Below, one piece after another: positions 1 to 8,641 of a stretch of DNA of 64,000 bases. Below the pieces are notes generated by a model. It made no database searches. It saw only the letters and a list, made by a program, of their open reading frames with translations, and was not told the DNA's origin. The stretch covers positions 1 through 64,000 of the forward strand of contig DASSJF010000082.1 of NCBI GenBank assembly GCA_035691305.1, written 5' to 3'. The stretch's first letter is position 1. Every line of letters begins with the position of its first letter. This stretch comes from a bacterium (GTDB taxonomy: Bacteria > Sysuimicrobiota > Sysuimicrobiia > Sysuimicrobiales > Segetimicrobiaceae). The position numbers were made by a program, and so were the translations under genes.

Positions 1-128
1 AGGGCCCGGCTTGGATCCTCACCGTGATGAGGGAAACGCCGAAGTCGACGGACAGGTTCCCGTCCCCAGGCCTTTTCCCCCGATTTGTCCGTCCTCATGC
101 CGCGCCGCCCGATCCGTTTGTGAAATGA

Positions 129-156
129 GGCGGCCACCCCTACGCGGGTGGCCGCC
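129..156 (-). terminator. Hairpin downstream of the exported-protein gene
   Basis: An 11-bp perfect inverted repeat (GGCGGCCACCC and its complement) with a 6-nt loop lies about 22 bp beyond the stop of the minus-strand gene ending at 179. The T-run after it is weak, so it may be a terminator or an mRNA 3'-end stabiliser. Bases 1-128 to its left show no convincing gene. Confidence 0.55.
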
Positions 157-178
157 TTCCGCCCGGAAGCGCGGCGCG

Positions 179-685
179 TCAGAAATTGATCACGATCGTC
201 GCAGACACGTTCGGGACCGCCGCCGGGACCATGACGACGAGCGCGGATCGCGCGGGGCGCGGACCGTCCTCGTCCTCGTCGTCTTCCTCCCGCAGCCTGA
301 TGAGCCGAATGGTGTTCATCGGAATCATCCCGATGCGGGCGTCCCGCGGGACCGGGACGAGAAACAGGATCTGGTTCCACGCCCGGCGGCCGTCGAGACT
401 GCCGAGCCGCTCCGCTTCGTCCCGGCGCAGCCGGACCGAAGGGTCGAGGAAGGCGAGGTACGCGCCGCGGTCGTTCCGGACGACGGCAAGCGTGTAACAC
501 CGCCTGGCCGGCACCACGACCCGCCCGACGACAATCGGTCGGCGCGGGCAGTAGGGGTTGCCTTCCGCGTATTCGGTGACGCGACGATGTCGGTCGTCTT
601 TCCCGTCGGCGCGCGCCGACACCGGCGCGAGCAGCGACAGCACGAAACCGACCAGCAGCAACAGCGCAAGTCGCGAGTGTCTCAC
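179..685 (-). CDS. Exported protein of unknown function
   Basis: A 168-residue protein with a clear Sec signal peptide: a short basic start (MRHSR), a leucine/valine-rich core and a cleavage region near ARADG at residues 25-28. The mature part has no transmembrane segment and no family I recognise. It has two cysteines (in NPYCPRR and RRCYT) that could form a disulfide, an acidic DDEDED stretch near residue 140, and a hydrophobic C-terminus. It stands alone, reading towards the window edge, with a hairpin after its stop. It is likely a secreted or envelope protein; nothing here gives a more specific role. Confidence 0.6.
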   Translation of the reverse strand: MRHSRLALLLLVGFVLSLLAPVSARADGKDDRHRRVTEYAEGNPYCPRRPIVVGRVVVPARRCYTLAVVRNDRGAYLAFLDPSVRLRRDEAERLGSLDGRRAWNQILFLVPVPRDARIGMIPMNTIRLIRLREEDDEDEDGPRPARSALVVMVPAAVPNVSATIVINF

Positions 686-702
686 GTCATCTCACCCCTT
701 GC

Positions 703-774
703 TTAGTGAACGATCATGTGGCCGGTGGCCCAGAGTACGACGCCGATTACGATCAGCAGTCCCAGCACAACCAC
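703..774 (-). CDS. Very small single-span membrane peptide
   Basis: A 23-residue peptide starting at GTG 774. It is almost entirely one hydrophobic helix (VVLGLLIVIGVVLWATG) followed by HMIVH. The start is chosen because an AGAGAGG Shine-Dalgarno sequence lies 7 nt upstream; an in-frame GTG at 783 would abut that sequence and give 26 residues. The open frame continues upstream to 1017, but that part is arginine-rich and not protein-like. It lies 17 bp upstream of the exported protein and could be cotranscribed with it. The function is unknown. Confidence 0.4.
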   Translation of the reverse strand: MVVLGLLIVIGVVLWATGHMIVH

Positions 775-1058
775 GGCATTCACCTCTCTCGAAAACGACT
801 GATGTCCACCGATCGCTGTGACCATGCCCCGCCGGCGCAGGCGACGGACGGCCGCGGCGCGCTGCCGCTCGATCGAGCGCAGTCGATCGAGCGCGCGGCC
901 GAGCACAGGCGGAGAGATGGCAACGGGGCCGCCCGCGAGGGCGGCGCCTTCCTCGAGCGTTTGCCGCTCCGCCTTCGGGGAGAGGGCTCGGTGCCGGGCG
1001 GGACTCACCAATCGCACCGTCCAATACTGTCAGACCGACGGTCGCCGGGGAGGAAGAC

Positions 1059-1394
1059 ATGCCGAGCCACTTTACGTCCGCCAAAGAGTTGCGGGGCAAA
1101 GAAGTCGCGAAGGGCGTGGTGATGAAGCCCCTGCCCGGCAAGAACGTGATGTTGAACTACGTCGAACTGGCCGAGGGAAGCGAAGTCCCGACCCACAGCC
1201 ACCCGCACGAGCAGGGCGGCATGGTCGTCGAAGGCCGGTTCGAGATGTGGATCGGGGACGAGCGCAAGGTCATGGTGCCGGGTGACATGTACATGATCGC
1301 GGGCGGCGTGCCGCACGGCGGCCGGCCCGTCGGCGGCGCTGCGATCGTGCTCGACGTCTTCTACCCGCTGCGCGAGGACTACCTGAAGCCGTGA
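1059..1394 (+). CDS. Single-domain cupin protein
   Basis: A 111-residue small cupin. Cupin motif 1 is present around residues 38-55 (GSEVPTHSHPHEQGG, the metal-binding H-x-H plus E pattern), and the second motif supplies a histidine in GGVPHGG near residue 86. Proteins of this size bind a metal and act as sugar or oxo-acid isomerases, dioxygenases or sensors, and the sequence does not decide between these. A GGAGGAAG Shine-Dalgarno sequence sits just before the ATG. It precedes the decarboxylase pair by about 250 bp, so a shared pathway is possible but unproven. Confidence 0.85.
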   Translation: MPSHFTSAKELRGKEVAKGVVMKPLPGKNVMLNYVELAEGSEVPTHSHPHEQGGMVVEGRFEMWIGDERKVMVPGDMYMIAGGVPHGGRPVGGAAIVLDVFYPLREDYLKP

Positions 1395-1444
1395 TCGTTG
1401 GATCTGCGGGCGCTAGGCGACTCCGTGGTTTGCAGGCGACATCG

Positions 1445-1519
1445 TCACTTCGCCCAATCCTGCCACTTGAGGCCCTTTACTCGCGAGAACTCCGTTACGT
1501 TGGCCGTGACCAGGGTCAT
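1445..1519 (-). pseudogene. C-terminal relic of a VapC-type PIN toxin
   Basis: Reading the minus strand, 24 codons ending in TGA give MTLVTANVTEFSRVKGLKWQ followed by DWAK. This matches the usual end of VapC/PIN ribonucleases, in which LVT-N is the last strand of the fold and the tail ends in a GL-x-x-DW pattern. The preceding bases encode a matching RGL in a different frame, so the relic appears frameshifted, and the catalytic acidic residues and any antitoxin are gone. It is a gene fossil, not a functional toxin. The rest of 1395-1644 shows nothing else. Confidence 0.55.
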
Positions 1520-1644
1520 TCGAGGCCGCGTGTCAAGCGGCGAACGAACGGCGAAAGCGAGATCCTCGGGTTGTTCGCCGCGAAAGAAAAGCGGCCGGCG
1601 GTCGCGAACTCCACGGATGCGGCGGCGTGGGGGCGGAGGCGAGA

Positions 1645-2157
1645 GTGCCGGTTTCTCAAAAGAACTCTCAGGTGATCTACGACGCGCTGAAAGCGTGCGG
1701 CATCGGCCTGGTGTCCGCGCTTCCCGAGACCTGGCTCGTTCACCTCATCCGAATGGCGGAGGACGACCCCGAGATGGTCCTCGTCCGTCTCGCCAAGGAA
1801 GAGGAAGGCACCGGCCTCTCGGCGGGTGCGCACCTGGCGGGCGCGAAATCGGCGATGCTGATGCAGAACCACGGCTTCCTGCAGAGCGTAAACGGGATCG
1901 TGTCGCTCGCGCGGCTCTACCGGATTCCCCTGCTCATGCTCATCAGCTACCGGGGCGAGTTGGGCGAGCGCGACCCGTGGCAGACGGAAGGCGGCGGGGT
2001 AACCGAGCCCGTGCTGCAGGCCCTCGACATTCCCTACGAACGGCTGGAGAATCCGGCCCACGCAGGGCATCTGATCAAGAAGGCGCAGATGCTCGCCGAA
2101 TCGTCGCTCAAGCCCGTCGCGCTTCTCTTGTGCCGAGACCTGATGTGGGAAGAGTGA
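1645..2157 (+). CDS. Sulfopyruvate/phosphonopyruvate decarboxylase-like, alpha (ThDP PYR domain)
   Basis: A 170-residue protein matching the alpha (pyrimidine-binding) half of two-subunit ThDP decarboxylases such as sulfopyruvate decarboxylase ComD. Diagnostic features are the catalytic-Glu segment KEEEGTGLSAGAHLAG near residue 55, NHGFLQSVNG, and YRIPLLMLISYRGELGE near residue 95. The partner subunit follows 26 bp downstream. Such pairs decarboxylate a 2-oxo acid (3-sulfopyruvate, phosphonopyruvate or a related compound) to the aldehyde. GTG 1645 is preferred over GTG 1627 because GGAGG lies 6 nt before it. The substrate is not fixed by the sequence. Confidence 0.85.
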   Translation: MPVSQKNSQVIYDALKACGIGLVSALPETWLVHLIRMAEDDPEMVLVRLAKEEEGTGLSAGAHLAGAKSAMLMQNHGFLQSVNGIVSLARLYRIPLLMLISYRGELGERDPWQTEGGGVTEPVLQALDIPYERLENPAHAGHLIKKAQMLAESSLKPVALLLCRDLMWEE

Positions 2158-2183
2158 CGGCGCCCGCCCAACCCGGAGAAAAA

Positions 2184-2762
2184 ATGCTCCGCATCGACGC
2201 GCTGCGGGCGATCTATCCCGGCCTGGAGCGGTGCGTCGTGGTCACGATCATGGGCGCCGTTTCGGCAGAACTGCAGTCCCTAGGTCACCGGCCCGGATTC
2301 TTCTACCTGCTCCACTCCATGGGACTGGCGTCGTCCATGGGGCTCGCCATTGCGCTCGTTCGTCCGGAGCTGCAGGTGGTCGTGCTGGACGGCGACGGCT
2401 CGATCCTCATGAATCTTGGGTCTCTCACGACGATGGCGCGCTACCGTCCGCGCAACCTTGTCCACGTTGTGTTCGACAACGAGAGCCTCCTCTCGGTCGG
2501 CGGGTTCCCCACGGCGACCGCCACGGGGAGCGACATTGCGGGGATGGCGGCGGCGGCGGGCGTTCCTCGGACGGCGACCGTGCGAACGATCCCCGAGTTC
2601 ACCGCCGCCTTCGGCGGGGCCCTGCGGGCCAAAGAACTGACGACGCTGGTGGCCAAAGTGGCGGCGAAGGGACCGCCGGTGTACTTGACCGATCTGCCGA
2701 TGCTCGAGAATCGCTTTCAGTTTCAGCGGCACCTGAGGAGCCTACGCGCCGGCCAGAAGTGA
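2184..2762 (+). CDS. Sulfopyruvate/phosphonopyruvate decarboxylase-like, beta (ThDP PP domain)
   Basis: A 192-residue pyrophosphate-binding half of the ThDP enzyme. The ThDP/Mg motif GDGSILMNLGSL lies near residues 78-89 and is followed by the expected NLVHVVFDNES strand and a GGFPTAT loop. HSMGLASSMGLAIAL before it matches ComE-type subunits. The ATG at 2184 has a GGAG upstream; an alternative GTG at 2154 would overlap the alpha stop. With the alpha subunit it should form a cytosolic heteromer. A cyclase-family hydrolase follows 59 bp later, probably in the same transcript. Confidence 0.85.
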   Translation: MLRIDALRAIYPGLERCVVVTIMGAVSAELQSLGHRPGFFYLLHSMGLASSMGLAIALVRPELQVVVLDGDGSILMNLGSLTTMARYRPRNLVHVVFDNESLLSVGGFPTATATGSDIAGMAAAAGVPRTATVRTIPEFTAAFGGALRAKELTTLVAKVAAKGPPVYLTDLPMLENRFQFQRHLRSLRAGQK

Positions 2763-2821
2763 ACGCGGGCGGCGGACACGCGGGACACCGCCGGGCGGCC
2801 GGGCGGAAAGGGGCAGGGACG

Positions 2822-3601
2822 ATGGCGAGCGCGTTGACCCAGTTGGTGCAGGAGCTCAAAGGAGGGCGGATCAAGGTCGTAGATCTGTCGCAGCCCCTCG
2901 GACCGGAGACGCCGGTCATTGGGCTGCCGCCCATCTTCGCCCCGTCGCCGGCGTTTTCGATGGAAGTGATCTCCCGGTACGACCAACGCGGGCCGGCCTG
3001 GTATTGGAACACCCTCCACCTGGGTGAGCATACCGGCACTCACTTCGATGCGCCCGTCCACTGGGTCACGGGAAAGGACCTCCCCGGCAACGCCTGCGAT
3101 ACGATTCCCGCCGGTCGCTTCGTCGGTCCGGCCGTCGTGCTCGACGTCACGGACGACGTCGCGCGCAATCACGACTTCCTGCTGATGCCTGAACATGTGG
3201 CGGCATGGGAGGGACGCCACGGGCGCATTCCCGCGGCGTCGTGGGTGCTGCTGCGCACCGGTTGGAGCCGCCGCCAGGATCCCAAGGAGTTTCTCAACGT
3301 GCAGCACGACGGCCCGCACGCCCCCGGCTTTCACAAGACCACATCGCAGTTGCTCGCCCGAGACCGGGACGTTCTCGGCGTGGGCGTCGAGACGGTCGGC
3401 ACCGACGCCGGCCAGGCCGGAACGTTCGATCCGCCGTTTCCCAACCACACGATCATGCACGGCGCCGGGAAGTTCGGATTGACGAGCCTGTGCAATCTCG
3501 ATCAGCTCCCGGCGACCGGCGCGGTAGTCATCGCCGCCCCGCTGAAGATCGTCGACGGCAGCGGGAGCCCCGTCCGGGTCCTCGCGCTCGTACCGGCCTG
3601 A
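2822..3601 (+). CDS. Cyclase-family metal hydrolase (kynurenine formamidase-like)
   Basis: A 259-residue member of the cyclase/KynB family (PF04199). The signature HTGTHFDAPVHW near residue 80 supplies the metal-binding H-x-G-T-H-x-D-x-P-x-H set, and later His residues (PNHTIMHG) fit the C-terminal part of the site. Known members hydrolyse formylkynurenine, isatin or similar amides, or act as polyketide cyclases. No kynurenine gene lies nearby, so the formamidase role is not supported here. Its position after the ThDP decarboxylase suggests it acts on an upstream or parallel intermediate. Confidence 0.85.
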   Translation: MASALTQLVQELKGGRIKVVDLSQPLGPETPVIGLPPIFAPSPAFSMEVISRYDQRGPAWYWNTLHLGEHTGTHFDAPVHWVTGKDLPGNACDTIPAGRFVGPAVVLDVTDDVARNHDFLLMPEHVAAWEGRHGRIPAASWVLLRTGWSRRQDPKEFLNVQHDGPHAPGFHKTTSQLLARDRDVLGVGVETVGTDAGQAGTFDPPFPNHTIMHGAGKFGLTSLCNLDQLPATGAVVIAAPLKIVDGSGSPVRVLALVPA

Positions 3602-3675
3602 ACAGCGTACTGTCGTCAATGCGAATGCGGTGGACCTCCAAGGGTCCGAAGCCGGATCGCGCAAGTCGTCGCCCG

Positions 3676-5142
3676 CTAGTCTGTCGGCGGAGCGATCGCT
3701 GGACTCGCGGACGTCCGGCCTGGGAGCAGTGACAGGCCGGTAGACAGCAGACACAGGACGATCGTCGCGGCGTACACGGCGTGAATCCCCTGGATCAGCG
3801 TGTCTGGGGTGATACGGCCTGCGTCCGCGCCGGGCACGCCTCCGGACGCGGCCCGTCCGAGCCGCGACTGGAGGATCGTCGCGGCGAGCGTCAGCCCCGC
3901 GATCATGCCGGTGCTGCGCATCATCGCGAGCACGCCGCCGGCCACGCCCTGCTTGTCGCGCGGCGCGCTGTTCATGATCACGGCGTCGTTCGGCGCGATG
4001 AAGAGGCCCATCCCAAAGTCCATCACGACCATGGCCAGGGCGAGCGACCAGTACCCGTGGGCCGGCGACACCAGCGTGAAGAGGATCCCGCCAAGGGTGG
4101 CGACCGCCATCCCCAGCGGGGCCAGCACGTGCGAACCGACCCGGTCGGAAAGCGGCCCGCCGAGGAGCGAGCCGGCGGCCAGCGCGGCGGGCATCGGCGT
4201 CATCGCGATTCCGACGGCGCCAAGCTTGTAGTGCAGCACCTGCTGGAGGTAGAACGGGATCACGAACGCGACGGTGAACGAGGCGGCGTAGGCGCATACC
4301 TTGGCCGTGTTGGCGCCCGCGAACGCGCGGCTGTGGAACAGCGAGAGGTCCAGCATCGGCGGGCGCACCCGCCGCTCGATCGCGAGAAACACCCCGAGCA
4401 GCACGGTGCCGGCGGCGATGAGTCCGTCGACCGCCGTGGCCGTCCACCCCAGCACCGGCCCGAGGCTTGCGCCCAGCAGTAGCATGCCCAGCCCCAGCCC
4501 GAACGTCACGGCGCCGGCCACGTCGAATCGCTGTTCCCGCCCGCGCCCCTCGAGCGGAGGCAGCGACCGCCGCGCCAGCAGCATCGCGCCGATCGCGACC
4601 GGTACATTGATATAGAACATCATCCGCCACGAGAACGTCTGGATCAGCACCCCGCCAACGACCGGACCGACGACGAGCGCCACCGACACGGCGGTCTCGA
4701 GGATGCCGAGCGCGGTCCCCATCCGGGCGCCGCCCACCGTGTGGGAGAGAATGGCGACGCTGTTGGCGACGAGCATCGCGGAGCCGACCGCCTGCAGCAC
4801 CCGAAACGCAATCAGCGGCCCGACGCCGGGCGCCGCCCCGCAGAGGACCGAGCCGGCGAGAAACACCGCGAACCCCGCGACGTAGATGCGCTTGTGACCG
4901 ACCATGTCGGAAAGACGGCCGAAGATCGCGACCAGGCTCGACGACGTCAAGAGGTAGGCGACGCCGACCCACTGGACGAGCGAGACCGGGACGTGGAACG
5001 TCGCCGTGAACGTAGGGTAGGCGACGAGGACGATGCTGCCGTCGAGCGCGCCCATGAACGTGCCGAGGCAGACCGTCAGGATCACGGGCCACGGCAGCCC
5101 GCGCGGCGCCGCGTCGCGCGGGCTCGCCTGAGTGTGCCGCAC
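3676..5142 (-). CDS. MFS drug/metabolite exporter, DHA2 (14-TM) family
   Basis: A 488-residue membrane protein with the 14-helix EmrB/QacA layout. MFS motif A is GRLSDMVGHKRIY near residue 77. The exporter motif C region (GPVVGGVLIQTFSWRMMFYI) lies near residue 155. A second half follows with RDKQGVAGGV around residue 390. The family exports drugs and anionic metabolites by proton antiport. Its start lies 3 bp after the stop of the FAD oxidoreductase gene, so the two are almost certainly cotranscribed, and the substrate may relate to that enzyme. Confidence 0.9.
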   Translation of the reverse strand: MRHTQASPRDAAPRGLPWPVILTVCLGTFMGALDGSIVLVAYPTFTATFHVPVSLVQWVGVAYLLTSSSLVAIFGRLSDMVGHKRIYVAGFAVFLAGSVLCGAAPGVGPLIAFRVLQAVGSAMLVANSVAILSHTVGGARMGTALGILETAVSVALVVGPVVGGVLIQTFSWRMMFYINVPVAIGAMLLARRSLPPLEGRGREQRFDVAGAVTFGLGLGMLLLGASLGPVLGWTATAVDGLIAAGTVLLGVFLAIERRVRPPMLDLSLFHSRAFAGANTAKVCAYAASFTVAFVIPFYLQQVLHYKLGAVGIAMTPMPAALAAGSLLGGPLSDRVGSHVLAPLGMAVATLGGILFTLVSPAHGYWSLALAMVVMDFGMGLFIAPNDAVIMNSAPRDKQGVAGGVLAMMRSTGMIAGLTLAATILQSRLGRAASGGVPGADAGRITPDTLIQGIHAVYAATIVLCLLSTGLSLLPGRTSASPAIAPPTD

Positions 5143-5145
5143 CGG

Positions 5146-7086
5146 CTACAGGCCCGGCCGGTTCGTCTCGATGATTCGCCGGACGACCCCGGCGAGCCGC
5201 ACCGCGAGGTGCGCCCGGGTCACGGGATCGGTGAGCGCGGGGTTCAGCAGGTCGGTCGCGTCGGGCAGCGCGTCGGTGAGCGCCTGGGTCGCGGCGTTGC
5301 TCGACATCGGGGTGAGCGCGTCGCCCAACGAGAGGCGCAGGGTCTCGCTCACCGGCGACGCCCGGCCGCCTGCGGCCTGGACGATGGCGGCCACCGCGCC
5401 GATCGTGCGTTTCGCGTCGAACCGGCTGACCGGCTCGTCCGGCCGGAACGACAGCGAATCGTCTGCGCCCGGCCAGACGTTCGTGACCGCCAGCAGCTGC
5501 GTCGCGAAGAACGCCGGGTGGCCGAGCGGGACGTCGTCGTACCAGTAGAGCGGCACGCCTTGGTCGAGTGCCAGAACTTGGAGACGCTGGACGAGCCGCG
5601 GATCGTCGTGGACCTCCTGCGGCGTGCGCCCCGTGCGCAGGCAGACCGCGGCGAGGACCGCCGCGGCTTCGCCGACCGCCCACTCCACCGGGTGGAGGCG
5701 GTAGGCGCCGTTCGTGAGGTGCGTCGTGCCGATGTTCTTGGCGGCGGCCAGCAGATTGGCGGTCCGCTGCGGGATCAGGGCGCCGAGCGGAATCTGGAAC
5801 GGCCGGGTCGGCAGGCTCACGGTGTTCACGCTGCAGCCGTGCAGGTCGATCGGGTAGAGGCCCACGCCGGCCGACGCGGCGACGGCCGCGGCGCGCGCGC
5901 CGCGCTGCGCGGAGGCGGTGATGTCCTGTTCGCGGATCAGGACGAGCGCCCGCAGGCGCCGTCCTTCGCGGATGTACGGCATCTGCGACACGCCGTCTAC
6001 GCTGCCCATCACGTCCGGGCGGGGCCGCAGCTCCGGGTAGCCGGCGCCGCCGTCGTCGCGGGGGGCTTCGGTCTGCAGCCAGTATAGGAACCCCAGGCTC
6101 AGATTGCGCGCGTCGCGGTAGATCGCTGCCAGCCCGAGCGCCGTCTTGTCGATCGGCGCCGGGCCGCGGTAGTCGTTGCTCGTCCAGTTGATGATACTGA
6201 CGTCGTTGGGGATGCGCGCGTCCTCGAAGTTCGCGGCGTCGAGCGCGCGGCGGTAGGTCCAGAACGCGCCGTGCGTCCCTTCCGCCTTTCCGAACATCCG
6301 GTAGACCGGCGCGACCGGGTCGGCGGTCTTGTAGGTGAACGAGTAGGGCTGCGCCGTCTTGTTCGTGTCGTAGCCGTCCGGCTTCGGGATCGTGTTGTCT
6401 TCGCCGGGCCGCCACTCCACCGCGAACGGGAACGTCAGAAACTGGAGGCAGGCGGGGTCCGCCGTCGCGGGGGCCGACGGTTCACCGGTCTCGGCCTGCG
6501 ACTCGGCGCCGATCGCGTACGGCGTCGCGGTGAGCGGCAGCAGGTCGCCGAGGTCGGTCGCGTCGAGCACGAACCGCGCCCTGAACCGGATGAGCGCGCC
6601 GCTCTCGCTCTGGCGCGTCAGCACCGATCGCACCTGACCGCTGAAGACCTCCGCGGCGATCGCGCGCGTGTGATAGAAGACCTGCAGCGCCCCGGAGTTG
6701 TGCACCGAGGCCATCATCGCCTCGAGCACGACCGCCGCGGCGCGCGGTTCGAACGACAGCGAGCTGACCCAGGCGTTGCCGGGGTTGAGCGGGCCGCCGA
6801 ACCGCGCCGCGGGCGACAGCCGGTAGGCGCCGCGGTAGTAGGCGCGGATCCCGTTGCGCAGCTCATAGTACGCCGCGGTGCCGCCGAAGGTCTCGATGTA
6901 CTGGTGCTCGTCGAAGGCCGAGACGCCCTGGGTCGTGACCTGCCCGCCCGGCCACGACGCCTCTTCGGTGAGGCACACGCGCAGGCCGAGCCGTGCGGCC
7001 CGCAGCGCCGCGGCGACGCCGCCGAGGCCCGCGCCGCAGACGAGCACGTCACACGAGATGTCGGCAACGCGGTCGGTCGGCTGCAT
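5146..7086 (-). CDS. FAD-dependent oxidoreductase (PF12831-like)
   Basis: A 646-residue flavoprotein. The N-terminal dinucleotide fold is VLVCGAGLGGVAAALRAARL (residues 14-33), followed by GGQVTTQGVSAFDEHQ and a central FVLDATDLGDLLPL that contacts FAD. The length and motifs fit the FAD-dependent oxidoreductases often called hydrogenase- or xanthan-lyase-associated, whose substrates are mostly unknown. The last 120 residues (from about SFRPDEPVSRFD) form an accessory helical region. No signal peptide is seen, so it is cytosolic. It is transcribed first, with the MFS exporter directly behind it. Confidence 0.8.
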   Translation of the reverse strand: MQPTDRVADISCDVLVCGAGLGGVAAALRAARLGLRVCLTEEASWPGGQVTTQGVSAFDEHQYIETFGGTAAYYELRNGIRAYYRGAYRLSPAARFGGPLNPGNAWVSSLSFEPRAAAVVLEAMMASVHNSGALQVFYHTRAIAAEVFSGQVRSVLTRQSESGALIRFRARFVLDATDLGDLLPLTATPYAIGAESQAETGEPSAPATADPACLQFLTFPFAVEWRPGEDNTIPKPDGYDTNKTAQPYSFTYKTADPVAPVYRMFGKAEGTHGAFWTYRRALDAANFEDARIPNDVSIINWTSNDYRGPAPIDKTALGLAAIYRDARNLSLGFLYWLQTEAPRDDGGAGYPELRPRPDVMGSVDGVSQMPYIREGRRLRALVLIREQDITASAQRGARAAAVAASAGVGLYPIDLHGCSVNTVSLPTRPFQIPLGALIPQRTANLLAAAKNIGTTHLTNGAYRLHPVEWAVGEAAAVLAAVCLRTGRTPQEVHDDPRLVQRLQVLALDQGVPLYWYDDVPLGHPAFFATQLLAVTNVWPGADDSLSFRPDEPVSRFDAKRTIGAVAAIVQAAGGRASPVSETLRLSLGDALTPMSSNAATQALTDALPDATDLLNPALTDPVTRAHLAVRLAGVVRRIIETNRPGL

Positions 7087-7104
7087 TCCGCGGTCCGGGC
7101 GGGG

Positions 7105-8559
7105 CTACGAGATGTTGATGGAGATCGACTTGACCTCCGTGTACTCGTGCATGCCGTGCCGTCCGCCCTCGCGGCCGAGGCCGCTTTCCTTGACGCCGCC
7201 GAACGGGATCTCGTGGGTGTAGCCGGTCGCGTCGTTGACGCAGACCAGGCCGTACTCGAGCGCCTCGCTCACGCGGACGACGCGCGCGAGGTCCCGCGAC
7301 GAGAGGTAGGCGGCGAGGCCGAAGGTCGTGTTGTTGGCGCGTTCGATGACTTCCGCCTCGGTGTCGAACGGCAGGATCGGCGCCACCGGCCCGAACGTCT
7401 CGTCCTTCGAGACGCGCATCTCCTCGCGGACGTCGGTGAGGACCGTGGGCGCGTAGAAGAAGCCGCGCTTGAACGCCCCGTCGGTGAGCCGGCGCGCGCC
7501 GGCGAGCGGCTTGGCGCCTTCGCCGATCGCGTCCCGGACCATCGCTTCGACCTTCTCCAGGGTCTCGGCGTTGATGAGCGGGCCGACCTGCACGCCCGGC
7601 TCCGTGCCCGGGCCCACCTTGATCGCCTGCACCGCATCCACGAACTTCGCGAGGAACCGGTCGGCGATGCTGCGCTGCACGTACAGCCGGTTCGCGCAGA
7701 TGCACGACTGGCCGCCGACCCGAAAGTACTTGATCGCGACCGCGTTCTGCACCGCGCGGTCGAGGTCGGCGTCCTCGAAGACGATGAACGGGGCGTTGCC
7801 GCCGAGCTCGAACGTGAGCCGCTTCAGCTGATCGGCGGCGCCGCGCATGAGCGCCTTGCCGATCTCCGTCGAGCCCGTGAAGGCGATCTTTCGCACGCGG
7901 TGGTCCGAGAGGAGCACGTCGGCGATCGGGGCCGCGCGCCGGCCGACGACGACGTTGAAGACGCCGGGCGGCAGGCCCGCCTCCTCGAAGGCGCGGGCGA
8001 TCTCGATCGCGGTGAGCGGCGTCTCCTTGGCCGGCTTCAGCACGACGGTGCACCCGGCCGCGAGCGCCGGCGCGATCTTCCGCAGCACCATGGTGGCGGG
8101 GAAGTTCCACGGCGTGATCGCGCCGACGACCCCGAGAGGCTGGCGGACGACCCACAGGCGCTTGTGCGGGACCGGCGGCGGCACGATCTCGCCGTAGACC
8201 CGGCGGGCCTCTTCCGCGAACCATGGGAGGTACTGGATCGCAAACGAGACCTCGCCGCGCGCTTCCGCGACGGGCTTGCCGTTCTCTTCGGTGACGAGAC
8301 GCGCCAGCGCGTCCACCCGGCTCGTGAGGATGTCGCGAGCCTTCAATAGAATGGCGCCGCGCTCGAGCGCCGTTTTGGCGGCCCACGCCGGAAACGCCCG
8401 GGCGGCCGCGTCGACGGCGGCGCGGGCCTCCGCGGCGCTCCCGTCGGCCACGGTGGCGATCGGTTCGGCCGTGGCGGGGTTCATGACCTCGAACCCTCCG
8501 CGTCCGTTGCCGTTCACCCAGCGCCCGTCGATGAACAGCGGATACTCCTTGACGGTCAT
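7105..8559 (-). CDS. Aldehyde dehydrogenase, succinate-semialdehyde dehydrogenase-like
   Basis: A 484-residue NAD(P) aldehyde dehydrogenase. Catalytic Cys286 is in GGQSCICANR and general-base Glu251 in FELGGN; Asn152 (PWNF) and Lys175 (KPAKETP) complete the site. GQSCICANRLYVQ with a second Cys two residues on is typical of GabD-type succinate-semialdehyde dehydrogenases, but sulfoacetaldehyde or other semialdehyde oxidases look alike. ATG 8559 is chosen because GGAGG lies 7 nt upstream. It is divergent from a class III aminotransferase, a common arrangement for an amine-to-acid pathway. The downstream neighbour is the FAD oxidoreductase. Confidence 0.9.
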   Translation of the reverse strand: MTVKEYPLFIDGRWVNGNGRGGFEVMNPATAEPIATVADGSAAEARAAVDAAARAFPAWAAKTALERGAILLKARDILTSRVDALARLVTEENGKPVAEARGEVSFAIQYLPWFAEEARRVYGEIVPPPVPHKRLWVVRQPLGVVGAITPWNFPATMVLRKIAPALAAGCTVVLKPAKETPLTAIEIARAFEEAGLPPGVFNVVVGRRAAPIADVLLSDHRVRKIAFTGSTEIGKALMRGAADQLKRLTFELGGNAPFIVFEDADLDRAVQNAVAIKYFRVGGQSCICANRLYVQRSIADRFLAKFVDAVQAIKVGPGTEPGVQVGPLINAETLEKVEAMVRDAIGEGAKPLAGARRLTDGAFKRGFFYAPTVLTDVREEMRVSKDETFGPVAPILPFDTEAEVIERANNTTFGLAAYLSSRDLARVVRVSEALEYGLVCVNDATGYTHEIPFGGVKESGLGREGGRHGMHEYTEVKSISINIS

Positions 8560-8641
8560 CTCCACGCCTCCTTGCGATCCCGCGGGTGTCCGGACCATTG
8601 TCTGCGGGTCCGAGTGCTTCCTGCCTAGAAGGATTCAGCCG

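Noticed and set aside
785-1058. N-terminal extension of the small membrane peptide (frame open to 1017)
   Set aside because: The extension is Arg/Ala-rich with no ribosome-binding site at its start, while a good one sits just before the short form.
2723-6415. A 1,230-codon open frame on the minus strand
   Set aside because: It lies in the wrong frame across three genes with clear family motifs; its product is arginine/alanine/proline-rich, as expected of shadow frames in GC-rich DNA.
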